A stretch of 64,000 nucleotides of DNA from Haemophilus_A paraphrohaemolyticus_A (GTDB lineage: Bacteria > Pseudomonadota > Gammaproteobacteria > Enterobacterales > Pasteurellaceae). The notes under the pieces were generated by a model. It saw nothing but the letters and a program-made list of their open reading frames with translations, did no database searches and was not told where the DNA came from. The translations under genes and the position numbers were made by a program. Shown here in pieces: positions 34,642-43,218 of this stretch. Numbering within the stretch: position 1 is the stretch's first letter; every line of letters starts with the position of its first letter. Where the stretch lies: assembly GCF_003253115.1 (NCBI RefSeq), contig NZ_QEQF01000001.1:62001-126000 (forward strand), in the 5' to 3' direction.

Positions 34642-35532
34642 ATGAGCTGGTTAGATAGAATTTTGGGGCGTGACGCTTCTTCAAATGCAGGGAAATCAAA
34701 AGTGCCAGAAGGCGTTTGGACAAAATGTACAAGCTGTGATCAGGTGCTGTATAGCGAAGAATTAAAACGCAATATGCAAGTTTGCCCAAAATGCGATCAT
34801 CATATGCGTATTAACGCTCGTACGCGTTTATTGAATTTATTAGACGAAGGTTCTGCACAAGAAATGGTAGCAGAGCTTGAACCGCAAGATGTATTGAAGT
34901 TTAAAGATCTGAAAAAATATAAAGATCGTTTATCCGCGGCACAAAAAGAAACAGGCGAAAAAGATTCGTTTATCGTATTAGCAGGCACATTACACGGAAT
35001 GCCTGTGGTAACGGCTTCTTTCAACTTTGAGTTTATGGGGGGCTCAATGGGCTCTGTGGTGGGGGCAAAATTTGTTCGTGCGGCAGAGAAAGCATTGGCA
35101 GAGCGTATTCCATTTATCTGTTTCTCTGCATCAGGCGGTGCTCGTATGCAAGAGGCGTTGTTCTCGTTAATGCAAATGGCAAAAACCAGTGCGATTTTAG
35201 CTAAAATGAAAGAGCAGGGTGTGCCGTTTATTTCTGTATTAACCGACCCAACTTTGGGGGGGGTTTCTGCAAGTTTAGCGATGTTGGGCGATTTAAATAT
35301 TGCTGAGCCAAAAGCGTTAATTGGCTTTGCAGGCCCGCGCGTAATTGAACAAACTGTGCGCGAAAAATTGCCTGAAGGCTTCCAACGTGCAGAATTTTTA
35401 CTTGAGCACGGAGCGATTGATATGATCGTACATCGTAAAGAGATGCGTGATACGCTTGCTCGAATTTGTGCAAAATTGACTCATCAACCGACACCGTTTA
35501 AAACAGCGGAATTGATTGTAGAAGAAGCATAA
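34642..35532 (+). CDS. accD: Acetyl-CoA carboxylase carboxyltransferase subunit beta
   Basis: 296 residues. The N-terminal zinc ribbon has Cys29, Cys32, Cys48 and Cys51. The carboxyltransferase crotonase-like fold follows, with the oxyanion-hole segments SASGGARMQEALFSLMQMAK and PTLGGVSAS. With AccA it transfers the carboxyl group from biotin to acetyl-CoA, the first committed step of fatty acid synthesis. folC follows after a short hairpin, an order shared with E. coli. Confidence 0.98.
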   Translation: MSWLDRILGRDASSNAGKSKVPEGVWTKCTSCDQVLYSEELKRNMQVCPKCDHHMRINARTRLLNLLDEGSAQEMVAELEPQDVLKFKDLKKYKDRLSAAQKETGEKDSFIVLAGTLHGMPVVTASFNFEFMGGSMGSVVGAKFVRAAEKALAERIPFICFSASGGARMQEALFSLMQMAKTSAILAKMKEQGVPFISVLTDPTLGGVSASLAMLGDLNIAEPKALIGFAGPRVIEQTVREKLPEGFQRAEFLLEHGAIDMIVHRKEMRDTLARICAKLTHQPTPFKTAELIVEEA

Positions 35533-35546
35533 TTCAGTTTTACATA

Positions 35547-35570
35547 AAATCCCTGTTTTTACAGGGATTT
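35547..35570 (+). terminator. Hairpin between accD and folC
   Basis: The AAATCCCTG / CAGGGATTT stem with a 6-base loop is followed by TTCTTT. The folC ribosome site comes just after, so partial readthrough is likely. Confidence 0.7.
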
Positions 35571-35590
35571 TTCTTTATGGAAGAAATAAA

Positions 35591-36883
35591 ATGAATTCAA
35601 AAACACTAAGCCGTGCAGATAATCTACAAACTTGGTTAGATTATTTAGAACACGGGCATTTTAAAGCGATTGATATGGGCTTGGAGCGTATTAAATCGGT
35701 CGCTTCAAATTTAGACTTACTTAATCCAGCCCCTTATGTGATTACTGTGGCAGGTACGAACGGTAAAGGCTCGACTTGCCGTTTCTTGGAAGTCGCTTTG
35801 ATGAAACTTGGCTTGAAAGTAGGCGTATATTCCTCTCCGCATCTTATCCGTTACAACGAACGCGTGCGAATTAATGGGCGATTGTTAGACGACCAAGCTC
35901 ATATTGATAGCTTTGCAGAAATTGATCAGAAAAAGACCGCTTCTTTGACCTATTTTGAATTTAGCACACTCTCAGCGTTGAAGCTATTTAAAGAAGCCAA
36001 TTTAGATGTGGTGATTTTAGAAGTGGGCTTAGGCGGTCGATTAGATGCAACAAACATTGTTGATCCAAATCTTGCTGTCATTACTTCCATTGATATCGAT
36101 CACGTTGCCTTTTTAGGCGATAACCGCGAGGATATTGGGCGAGAAAAAGCGGGTATTTTCCGTGCGAATATTCCTGTGATTATTGGGGAGCCTGATTGCC
36201 CACAATCAATCTTAGCGATTGCACAAGAACTAAATTCTCAAAAATTCCAACGCAATGTCGATTGGCAATATGAAGTGAAAGATGGAGCGTTTTATTGGCA
36301 ATCGCAAACGCAACAATTTAATACGCTGCCGATGCCGTTAATCCCTATTCCGAATGCGGGTACAGCAATCGCCACTTTATTGAAAACGCCATTTAATGTG
36401 AGTGAACAAGTTATTCGTGAAACCTTGCAAGAAGCTCAAATGACAGGGCGTTTCCAACAATTACAAGCCGCAGATTTTGCTCACTTTTCGGGACATAAAC
36501 CAAAAGCGCAAGTGATTATTGATGTGGGGCATAATCCTCACGCTGCTCGCTATCTTGCTGAACGCTTGCAAGCGGTCAAAAAAGCAAAAATCTTTGCGAT
36601 TTTCAGCTGTTTGGAAGACAAAGAGCTCTCGGGCATTGTTCAGCCATTAGCAGGAATTATTGATGAGTGGCATTGCGTAGGCTTAGATTGCTGGCGAGGG
36701 CAGAGCGGTCAAGCTGTTTACGATAAATTGGTAAATTGTTTGCCAAATGCGACCGCTTGTGTATATGAGAACGTGGATGCAATTGCTCCAATGTTATTTG
36801 AACAAGCTGAAAGGAAAGATATTATTTTGGTCTTTGGTTCGTTCCATACAGTAGCGGATTTTGTGCTTTATTTAGAAAAATAA
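35591..36883 (+). CDS. folC: Bifunctional folylpolyglutamate / dihydrofolate synthase
   Basis: 430 residues. The P-loop AGTNGKGSTC is at residues 54-63, followed by GVYSSPHL and the omega-loop region. EVGLGGRLDATN and the SIDIDHVAFLG metal-binding block come next, and the C-terminal domain has DVGHNPHAARYL. It adds L-glutamate to dihydropteroate and extends glutamate tails on folates. It lies downstream of accD, as in other gammaproteobacteria, and an uptake-signal 9-mer is inside the coding sequence at 36752. Confidence 0.97.
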   Translation: MNSKTLSRADNLQTWLDYLEHGHFKAIDMGLERIKSVASNLDLLNPAPYVITVAGTNGKGSTCRFLEVALMKLGLKVGVYSSPHLIRYNERVRINGRLLDDQAHIDSFAEIDQKKTASLTYFEFSTLSALKLFKEANLDVVILEVGLGGRLDATNIVDPNLAVITSIDIDHVAFLGDNREDIGREKAGIFRANIPVIIGEPDCPQSILAIAQELNSQKFQRNVDWQYEVKDGAFYWQSQTQQFNTLPMPLIPIPNAGTAIATLLKTPFNVSEQVIRETLQEAQMTGRFQQLQAADFAHFSGHKPKAQVIIDVGHNPHAARYLAERLQAVKKAKIFAIFSCLEDKELSGIVQPLAGIIDEWHCVGLDCWRGQSGQAVYDKLVNCLPNATACVYENVDAIAPMLFEQAERKDIILVFGSFHTVADFVLYLEK

Positions 36884-36895
36884 AAATATTATAAA

Positions 36896-36942
36896 AAATA
36901 AGGGCGGTAAAATTTAGAAAGAATAATAAACCGCCCTTATTT
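36896..36942. terminator. Bidirectional terminator between folC and purK
   Basis: AAATAAGGGCGGT (36896-36908) pairs with ACCGCCCTTATTT (36930-36942) between convergent genes. Confidence 0.8.
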
Positions 36943-36945
36943 AGA

Positions 36946-38049
36946 TTATTTAAGTTTCCCAATCACCCAATCCAACCCAGAATGAAAATCTTCTGTCAGA
37001 TTTGGGCGGAGTTGTTTGAGTAATTTAATCAACTCTGTTTTATCTGGATGGGTAAGGTTAATATGCCCCACTTTGCGACCCGCTCGGACTTCTTTTCCAT
37101 ACCAATGCAATTGTGAGAACGGTAAATCTAGCCATTGGTTATTATGTTTAATGCCAATAAGATTAACCATCACGCTTGGTGCGGCAGTTTTGAGTTCTGG
37201 CGTTGGAAGATCTAATAATGCTCGTAAATGCAATTCGAATTGACTGATTGAACAGCCTAATTGTGTCCAATGTCCACTATTATGAACGCGTGGGGCGAGT
37301 TCGTTAATCAGTAGCTTATCGCCTACCACAAAACATTCCATTGCCATTACGCCGACATATTCTAGTTTTTGCATAATGCTACTGAGCATTTGTTCGGCTT
37401 GTTGTTGGAAAATCGCTTGTTTTGGTAACGTGATATCTGAGACGCTGTAACGCAAAATGCCATTTTGTTGTAGGTTATGAGTAACAGGGTAGAAGCGAGT
37501 TGAGCCATCTCTAAATCTAGCCCCTACAATTGAGATTTCACCATCGAATGGAATAAACTTCTCGGCAATCACTTCGCCAAACAACTCTGGAGTGATTTGT
37601 TCAATATTTTCTTTGGTGACAATCCATTGCCCACGACCGTCATAGCCACCTGTACGGCGTTTGACCACGACTTTTTCGCCAATGTTTTGGAAAACTTGTT
37701 CCCATTGTTCTAGGCTTTCTAGCAATTGCCAAGGTGAAGTAGAAAGATGAAGTTGATCAAGTAATGATTTTTGCGTGAAGCGATCGGCTAGTCGTCCAAA
37801 CACATTTAGGTTCACGAAGTTTTTGTGATTGCCGAGCAGTTGCGTGAGTGGCGTATCTGTCCAACGTTCAATTTCTGCGGTAATAATGCCGTTTTCTGCC
37901 AGTTCAAAGACGGGGGCATCAAAGGAGAGCGGAGTTACATCAATATCTAGCGGAGCACCAGCATAACGCAACATTCTGCCTAATTGCCCGTTGCCAAGCA
38001 CATAAACAGGAGGGTAGATCGCACTTTGAGTTTGCATCGTTGTTTTCAT
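36946..38049 (-). CDS. purK: N5-carboxyaminoimidazole ribonucleotide synthase
   Basis: 367 residues. The ATP-grasp protein opens with VLGNGQLGRMLRYAG and carries the KRRTGGYDGRGQW ATP loop and the NELAPRVHNSGHW block. It converts AIR, bicarbonate and ATP to N5-CAIR in purine synthesis, supplying PurE. It is the third gene of a purE-asparaginase-purK unit, 21 bases after the asparaginase gene. The unit ends at the bidirectional hairpin shared with folC. Confidence 0.96.
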   Translation of the reverse strand: MKTTMQTQSAIYPPVYVLGNGQLGRMLRYAGAPLDIDVTPLSFDAPVFELAENGIITAEIERWTDTPLTQLLGNHKNFVNLNVFGRLADRFTQKSLLDQLHLSTSPWQLLESLEQWEQVFQNIGEKVVVKRRTGGYDGRGQWIVTKENIEQITPELFGEVIAEKFIPFDGEISIVGARFRDGSTRFYPVTHNLQQNGILRYSVSDITLPKQAIFQQQAEQMLSSIMQKLEYVGVMAMECFVVGDKLLINELAPRVHNSGHWTQLGCSISQFELHLRALLDLPTPELKTAAPSVMVNLIGIKHNNQWLDLPFSQLHWYGKEVRAGRKVGHINLTHPDKTELIKLLKQLRPNLTEDFHSGLDWVIGKLK

Positions 38050-38070
38050 AATCGTGAACCTAAATCTAAG

Positions 38071-39036
38071 TTAAAAATAGTGAGAAAGTGGTTTTTCGCG
38101 TTGTTGGTTGAGTAAAACTAGCAATTTAATGCGAGCTTTTTGACCGCTTAAACCGGTGGTAAAAATCACGCCTTGTTGCTTGAGTTCTTTACCGCCACCA
38201 AGATAGTCGTACACATCTTGTGTCACACCATGGAATGCTCGTGATACGAGCACCACAGGAATATTGGCTTCGAGTAATGCATGCACACCTTTAAGTGAAG
38301 TTGGTGGAAGATTGCCTGCACCAAGTGCTTCAATCACCACGCCATCACAGCCATGATGAGCCAGTTGCTCAAGCAAGAAGCTATCCATTCCAGCATAAGC
38401 CTTTACGAGTTGAATGTTGTTTTTCGTGATCTCCCGAACAGGGAAGCACTCGTAAGCGGTCAATTTTTGGAAATAGATTACATTGTTTTTGGTAATCAAT
38501 CCGCAAGGTCCAAAGGTTGGCGTTTGAAATGTTGCCACATTAGTCGTGTGTGTTTTGGTCACAAATTTCGCGTGATGCACTTCGTCATTCATTACCACCA
38601 ATACGCCCTTGCCTTTCGAATCTTCGCTTAATGCCACCAAAATAGCACTTTGCAAGTTAATTAACCCGTCTGAACCAAGTTCATTGCTTGAACGCATTGC
38701 TCCAGTAATGGCGATTGGCACATTGATATTGAGAGCCAAATCGAGGAAATAAGCAGTTTCTTCAAGCGTATCCGTGCCGTGAGTAATCACAATGCCATCG
38801 AAATGTTCTTCATTCACCGCTTGCTCAATGCGATCTTTTAATACAAGCCAGTGATCGAGCGTGATATGCGGAGAAGGTACATTAAATACAGACTCTTGAT
38901 GTAATTCTGCAGGATGGTTAAGACGTTCTAATGCATCCAATAATGGATTACGAGCTGAAGGCGAAACTTTGCCGTTTTCACCTTCTTTCATGGAAATCGT
39001 ACCGCCTGTGTGTAAAATTAGTAACTTTTTCGCCAT
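38071..39036 (-). CDS. Cytoplasmic L-asparaginase
   Basis: 321 residues with no signal peptide. The first catalytic Thr lies in LILHTGGTIS near the N-terminus, and the second Thr-Asp pair is in VITHGTDTLEET. A Lys (VTKTHTTN region) completes the family pattern. It converts asparagine to aspartate and ammonia in the cytoplasm. Its ATG shares one base with the purE stop and purK follows closely, so all three are coupled. Aspartate is a nitrogen donor in purine synthesis (PurC and PurA steps), which gives the grouping metabolic sense; that link is inference. Confidence 0.92.
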   Translation of the reverse strand: MAKKLLILHTGGTISMKEGENGKVSPSARNPLLDALERLNHPAELHQESVFNVPSPHITLDHWLVLKDRIEQAVNEEHFDGIVITHGTDTLEETAYFLDLALNINVPIAITGAMRSSNELGSDGLINLQSAILVALSEDSKGKGVLVVMNDEVHHAKFVTKTHTTNVATFQTPTFGPCGLITKNNVIYFQKLTAYECFPVREITKNNIQLVKAYAGMDSFLLEQLAHHGCDGVVIEALGAGNLPPTSLKGVHALLEANIPVVLVSRAFHGVTQDVYDYLGGGKELKQQGVIFTTGLSGQKARIKLLVLLNQQREKPLSHYF

Positions 39037-39533
39037 TATGCAACTCGCGGATCAGGGTTATTTAATACTTGTTCCGTTTGTTCTTGGCGGAAAGCGTGGA
39101 GTTTTTGAGCAAGTTCAGGATTAAATGCTGCTAAAATTTGAGCCGCTAATAAACCTGCATTTGCGGCACCCGCAGGGCCAATCGCTAGCGTGCCAACAGG
39201 AATGCCTTTTGGCATTTGGACGATAGAGTATAGGCTATCGACACCGCTAAGCATAGAGCTTTTCACAGGTACGCCAAGTACAGGTACAATGGTTTTCGCT
39301 GCAATCATTCCAGGCAGATGCGCCGCACCGCCAGCACCAGCAATAATCACTTTATAGCCATTTTTTTTGGCGTTTTCAGCAAAAGTGAAAAGTTTATCTG
39401 GTGTACGATGTGCGGAAACCACTTCAACGTGATAAGGTAACGAAAATTGGTCTAATATTTGGGTTGCTTCACTCATTGTTGCCCAATCACTTTTAGAGCC
39501 CATAACGATGGCAATTTCAGCTTTATTAGTCAT
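39036..39533 (-). CDS. purE: N5-carboxyaminoimidazole ribonucleotide mutase
   Basis: 165 residues, class I PurE. The GSKSDWATM loop, the SAHRTPDKL block with its catalytic His, and AGAGGAAHLPGM are all present. It isomerises N5-CAIR to CAIR, working with PurK. It heads the operon, and a PurR-like operator lies 45-60 bases upstream of its ATG. Purine-dependent repression is therefore likely. Confidence 0.97.
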   Translation of the reverse strand: MTNKAEIAIVMGSKSDWATMSEATQILDQFSLPYHVEVVSAHRTPDKLFTFAENAKKNGYKVIIAGAGGAAHLPGMIAAKTIVPVLGVPVKSSMLSGVDSLYSIVQMPKGIPVGTLAIGPAGAANAGLLAAQILAAFNPELAQKLHAFRQEQTEQVLNNPDPRVA

Positions 39534-39577
39534 ATATTTTCTCTATTGAATTAAAATTTTGCGTAGGATACCACAAA

Positions 39578-39593
39578 AAGCAAACGGTTGCTT
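39578..39593. promoter_or_regulatory. PurR-like operator of the purE operon
   Basis: AAGCAAACGGTTGCTT matches the enterobacterial PurR palindrome ACGCAAACGTTTGCGT at 13 of 16 positions and lies upstream of purE on the minus strand. Confidence 0.75.
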
Positions 39594-39674
39594 TGCTTTT
39601 TCAAGCGGTGAGATTTTATCGTCCTTTCCCCAAAAAGTACAAAAAATAAAACCTGTGATTTTATCAAGCCGTTA

Positions 39675-39683
39675 TGCTACAAT
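39675..39683 (+). promoter_or_regulatory. Extended -10 promoter of sspA
   Basis: TGCTACAAT (39675-39683) is an extended -10, about 50 bases before the sspA ATG. No clear -35 box is seen. Confidence 0.45.
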
Positions 39684-39734
39684 ACACTACTATTTTAGCA
39701 GATTTAATGAGCTTGAATTATTGGAGAAAGATAA

Positions 39735-40379
39735 ATGACGAGTAGTGCAAATAAACGTTCGGTAACCACCTTATTTTCAGAAAAAAGTGATATTTATAGC
39801 CACCAAGTTCGCATCGTGTTAGCAGAAAAAGCTGTGCCTTATGAAATTGAAAATATCACGCCAGATGCTATTTCAGAAGATTTAATGGAAGTAAACCCAT
39901 ACGGTAGCGTGCCGACATTGGTTGATCGCGATTTAGTATTATTCAATTCTCGCATCATTATGGAATATCTTGATGAGCGTTTTCCTCATCCGCCACTTTT
40001 ACCTGTTTATCCCGTTTTACGTGCGAAATGCCGTTTAACTATGTTCCGTATTGAACAAGATTGGTATTCTTTAATTGATATCGTAAATAAAGATCCCGCT
40101 TCAGCCCAAGGTAAAAAAGCATTAGCACAACTTCGTGAAGAGATTTTAGCATTAGCCCCTGTTTTTGATGCGATGCCTTATTTTATGAGTGAAGAGTTTG
40201 GCTTAGCAGATTGTTATATTGCACCATTATTATGGCGAATGATTAACTTAGGCGTAGAATTTACTGGCCCAGCGGCAAAACCAGTGAAAAACTATATGAA
40301 CCGTGTATTTAAGCGCGATAGTTTTATGCAATCTGTTGGCGGTGCAGCACCTAAACATTTAATGGATGATAAAGATTAA
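39735..40379 (+). CDS. sspA: Stringent starvation protein A
   Basis: 214 residues with the glutathione-transferase fold. The N-terminal thioredoxin-like part contains TTLFSEKSDIYSHQVRIVLA and NPYGSVPTLVDRDLVLFNSR; the C-terminal part is helical. SspA binds RNA polymerase, does not act as a transferase, and supports stationary-phase and acid-stress expression. RBS TTGGAG precedes the ATG. The sspA stop (TAA) and sspB ATG share a base, so the two are coupled. Confidence 0.97.
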   Translation: MTSSANKRSVTTLFSEKSDIYSHQVRIVLAEKAVPYEIENITPDAISEDLMEVNPYGSVPTLVDRDLVLFNSRIIMEYLDERFPHPPLLPVYPVLRAKCRLTMFRIEQDWYSLIDIVNKDPASAQGKKALAQLREEILALAPVFDAMPYFMSEEFGLADCYIAPLLWRMINLGVEFTGPAAKPVKNYMNRVFKRDSFMQSVGGAAPKHLMDDKD

Positions 40380-40795
40380 TGAAACCATTACGCCCTTATA
40401 TTTATTACGCTTATTACAGCTGGATTTGCGATAACAACAATACCCCTTATTTGTTGGTTAATTGCGATTATCCTGATGTGGATGTACCGATTGAGTTTAT
40501 CCGCGATGGAAAAATCATCTTAAACATTTCGCCTCGTTCCATTGGTAATTATGTGGTAGATGATGAAGGCATTTCATTTAGTGCGAGATTTCAAGGAGTG
40601 ATTCGCGATTTGTACGTTCCATTTGGTGCAGCCGAAGCACTTTATGCCCAAGAAACAGGCGACGGTACAATGTTCCAAGAGGAAGAATATTACAGCGAGG
40701 AAAGCTATTTGGCTCGCACTGCTGAAAAATCGGAAGAAATTAAACCGAAAAAAATTGTGAAGAAAAAACCAACGCATTTGAAGTTGGTAAAATAA
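40379..40795 (+). CDS. sspB: ClpXP adaptor SspB
   Basis: 138 residues. The N-terminal substrate-binding domain (KPLRPYIYYAYYSWICDN, HLLVN-like YLLVNCDYP, VPFGAAEALYA) holds ssrA-tagged peptides. An acidic flexible linker follows, and the C-terminal KPTHLKLVK is the ClpX-docking tail, here preceded by a Lys-rich KKIVKKK stretch. It delivers tmRNA-tagged proteins to ClpXP. It is the second gene of sspAB, with a strong terminator at 40810-40839. Confidence 0.96.
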   Translation: MKPLRPYIYYAYYSWICDNNNTPYLLVNCDYPDVDVPIEFIRDGKIILNISPRSIGNYVVDDEGISFSARFQGVIRDLYVPFGAAEALYAQETGDGTMFQEEEYYSEESYLARTAEKSEEIKPKKIVKKKPTHLKLVK

Positions 40796-40809
40796 TTTTA
40801 CTTAATTGG

Positions 40810-40844
40810 ATAGCTTTAATAGATCTCTATTAAAGCTATTTTTT
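40810..40844 (+). terminator. Intrinsic terminator after sspB
   Basis: The 13-bp stem ATAGCTTTAATAG / CTATTAAAGCTAT has a 4-base loop and a T run. Confidence 0.9.
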
Positions 40845-40946
40845 ATGGCTATATATTCTGCGCCATCTTTTACTTTTAAAAAATTGTAAATTTAGAGTAA
40901 AATCAAACCGCTTATAGTTTTTTATAATAGGATAGAGGAAGCAAAT

Positions 40947-41756
40947 ATGACATTAAAAATCGGGATCGTGGGTGCTGGCGGTCGAATGGGACGTAACTTA
41001 ATTCAAGCTGTTCATCAATTTGACGGCGTGGAATTAACGGCAGCATTTGAACGTGCAGGATCATCTTTAATTGGTGCAGATGCTGGCGAGTTGGTCGGCT
41101 TAGGCAATTTAGGCGTGGCGATTAAAGCAACTTTAGCCGAAAATCCAAACTTTGATGTATTGATCGATTTTACTCGCCCAGAAGGCACTTTAGAGCATAT
41201 CGCTTTCTGTGTGGTAAACAACAAAAAAATGGTCATTGGTACGACAGGTTTTGATGATGCGGGCAAGCAAGCCATCAAAGTGGCTTCAGAAAAAATTAGC
41301 ATTGTGTTTGCCTCAAACTACAGTGTAGGCGTGAACTTGGTGTTTAAATTGTTAGAAAAAGCAGCGAAAGTGATGGGTGATTATTGTGATATTGAAGTAA
41401 TTGAAGCGCATCACCGCCATAAAGTTGATGCCCCTTCTGGCACGGCGTTATCTATGGGCGAACATATTGCGAGAACGTTAGGGCGTGATTTAAAAACTCA
41501 CGGCGTATTTGAACGAAACGGTATTATAGGTGAACGTAAACGAGATGAAATCGGCTTTGCCACCATTCGCGGGGGTGATGTGGTGGGTGAGCATTCTGTC
41601 TGGTTTGCTGATGAAGGTGAACGTGTGGAAATTGCCCACAAAGCCTCCAGCCGTATGACTTTCGCCAATGGTGCTGTGCGTGCTGCAAAATGGCTTGAAA
41701 GCAAACAAACAGGCTTATTTGATATGACAGATGTGTTAGATCTAAATAATTTGTAA
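40947..41756 (+). CDS. dapB: 4-hydroxy-tetrahydrodipicolinate reductase
   Basis: 269 residues. The NAD(P)H-binding GAGGRMG is at residues 9-15. The catalytic EAHHRHKVDAPSGTALSMGE block holds the His/Lys pair. The C-terminal tetramerisation segment includes SRMTFANGAVRAA. It makes tetrahydrodipicolinate in the lysine and diaminopimelate pathway. RBS AGAGGA precedes the ATG. A repeat element lies between it and the following metB-like gene. Confidence 0.98.
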   Translation: MTLKIGIVGAGGRMGRNLIQAVHQFDGVELTAAFERAGSSLIGADAGELVGLGNLGVAIKATLAENPNFDVLIDFTRPEGTLEHIAFCVVNNKKMVIGTTGFDDAGKQAIKVASEKISIVFASNYSVGVNLVFKLLEKAAKVMGDYCDIEVIEAHHRHKVDAPSGTALSMGEHIARTLGRDLKTHGVFERNGIIGERKRDEIGFATIRGGDVVGEHSVWFADEGERVEIAHKASSRMTFANGAVRAAKWLESKQTGLFDMTDVLDLNNL

Positions 41757-41796
41757 GAATTTATTGTAAACGCAATGATGTTGATGTGCTAAAGAA

Positions 41797-41914
41797 AATC
41801 CCCCTCTTTTGTAAAGAGGGATTAGGGGAGGTTTTTACGATATTAAATTTCCCTCTGATCAAATTCACATCGCATCAAATCTCCCACAACCCCTCTTTTT
41901 CTAAAGAGGGAGAG
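41797..41914. repeat. Inverted-repeat element between dapB and the metB-like gene
   Basis: The left half (41797-41836) has a CCCTCTTTTGTAAAGAGGG hairpin then ATTAGGGGAGG. The right half (41876-41914) runs the other way, as CTCCCACAACCCCTC then a CTCTTTTTCTAAAGAG hairpin. The halves are imperfect inverted copies about 40 bases apart. Elements with this CTCTTTT-AAAGAGGG core recur between genes in many genomes. The open frame reading through it (CKEGLGEV and NPSFSKEGE text) is not part of the next gene. Confidence 0.6.
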
Positions 41915-41932
41915 CTATATAGGAAATATAAA

Positions 41933-43069
41933 ATGACCAAATTCAACAACATCGAAACCACATTAGTACAACTAGGTAACCGTACTGATCCTCGTACAGG
42001 TGCAGTGGCAACTCCGATTATTTTATCGACCGCTTATGGGCGTGATGGCTTGGGCGAATCGACTGGCTTTGACTACACTCGAACCAAAAACCCAACTCGT
42101 GCCGTGTTAGAGCAGGGTATTGCTGATTTAGAAGGCGGTGATGCAGGTTTTGCTACTGCTTCAGGCATGGCAGCGATTCAGCTAATTATGTCGCTATTTA
42201 AATCACCAGATGAGTGGATTATTTCAAGCGATGTTTACGGCGGCACTTACCGCTTGTTAGATTTCTGCTATAAAAACAATCACACCGTGAAGCCTGTGTA
42301 TGTGAATACCGCAGATGTGGCGGCGATTGAAGCAGCAATCACACCAAATACTAAAGCAATCTTCATCGAAACCCCATCAAATCCGTTGATGGAAGAGTGT
42401 GATGTGGATGCGATCTCAAAAGTGGCGAAAAAACATAATTTGATTTTGATCGTCGATAACACTTTCTTAACACCAGTATTGTTCCGTCCGATTGAACATG
42501 GGGCAGATATTGTCATTCATAGTGCGACCAAATACCTTTCAGGGCATAACGATGTATTGGCAGGTTTAATCGTTGCCAAAGATTCTGAATCGACGAAAAA
42601 CGAAGTAGGTCAAAACTTAAGCGAGCGTTTATACTATATCCAAAATGGTGCAGGTGCGGTGCTTTCACCATTCGATTCTTACCTTGCTGTGCGTGGTTTG
42701 AAAACGTTGGCGTTGCGTATGGAACGCCACCAATCTAACGCGACTGAACTAGCAAAATTCTTAGCAGAACAGCCAGAAATTGAGAGTGTGCTCTATTCAG
42801 GCAAAAGCGGCATGCTTTCATTCCGCTTACAAAAAGAAGAGTGGGTGCCGAAATTCTTGAAAGCGATTCAGCTGATCACCTTTGCGGAAAGTTTAGGTGG
42901 TACGGAAAGTTTCATTACTTACCCTGCAACCCAAACGCATATGGATATTCCTGAACACGAGCGTATCGCCCGCGGGATTACGAACACCTTGTTGCGTTTC
43001 TCAGTAGGACTTGAGCATATTGATGATTTAAAAGCAGATCTTCGACAAGCCTTCAATCAATTGAAATAA
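41933..43069 (+). CDS. metB: Cystathionine gamma-synthase / O-acylhomoserine thiol-lyase, MetI-like
   Basis: 378 residues from the ATG at 41933; the frame is open 49 codons upstream but that part is the repeat element. It belongs to the Cys/Met metabolism PLP enzymes: PLP-binding Lys200 is in HSATKYLSGHND, with SSDVYGGTYRL and the C-terminal AESLGGTESFITYPATQTH block. It joins an acylated homoserine to cysteine, or to sulphide, in methionine synthesis. The text resembles the Bacillus MetI group as much as E. coli MetB, so the acyl and sulphur donors are uncertain. A good terminator follows. Confidence 0.88.
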   Translation: MTKFNNIETTLVQLGNRTDPRTGAVATPIILSTAYGRDGLGESTGFDYTRTKNPTRAVLEQGIADLEGGDAGFATASGMAAIQLIMSLFKSPDEWIISSDVYGGTYRLLDFCYKNNHTVKPVYVNTADVAAIEAAITPNTKAIFIETPSNPLMEECDVDAISKVAKKHNLILIVDNTFLTPVLFRPIEHGADIVIHSATKYLSGHNDVLAGLIVAKDSESTKNEVGQNLSERLYYIQNGAGAVLSPFDSYLAVRGLKTLALRMERHQSNATELAKFLAEQPEIESVLYSGKSGMLSFRLQKEEWVPKFLKAIQLITFAESLGGTESFITYPATQTHMDIPEHERIARGITNTLLRFSVGLEHIDDLKADLRQAFNQLK

Positions 43070-43074
43070 TATGT

Positions 43075-43120
43075 AAAAGCGTATTTCTTTAAACCTTAAA
43101 AAGAAGTACGCTTTTTTTAC
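43075..43120 (+). terminator. Intrinsic terminator after the metB-like gene
   Basis: The AAAGCGTATTTCTTT / AAGAAGTACGCTTT arms pair with small mismatches and are followed by a T run. Confidence 0.75.
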
Positions 43121-43152
43121 ACAATAAATTAAATTAAAAAGATAAAAATTAT

Positions 43153-43180
43153 TTGCATTTAAATATAGTTGGATTAGAAT
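43153..43180 (+). promoter_or_regulatory. Promoter of the sitABCD operon
   Basis: TTGCAT (43153-43158), a 16-base spacer and TAGAAT (43175-43180) form the promoter, about 40 bases before the sitA ATG. The AT-rich GATAAAAATTATTTGC overlapping the -35 is a weak Fur-box candidate. Confidence 0.5.
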
Positions 43181-43218
43181 ATTCTTGCCAATTAACCATA
43201 TTTTTAAAGGAGATTAAA

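Noticed and set aside
41786..41932. 49-codon N-terminal extension of the metB-like protein
   Set aside because: It is the translation of the inverted-repeat element; the family start and ribosome site are at 41933.
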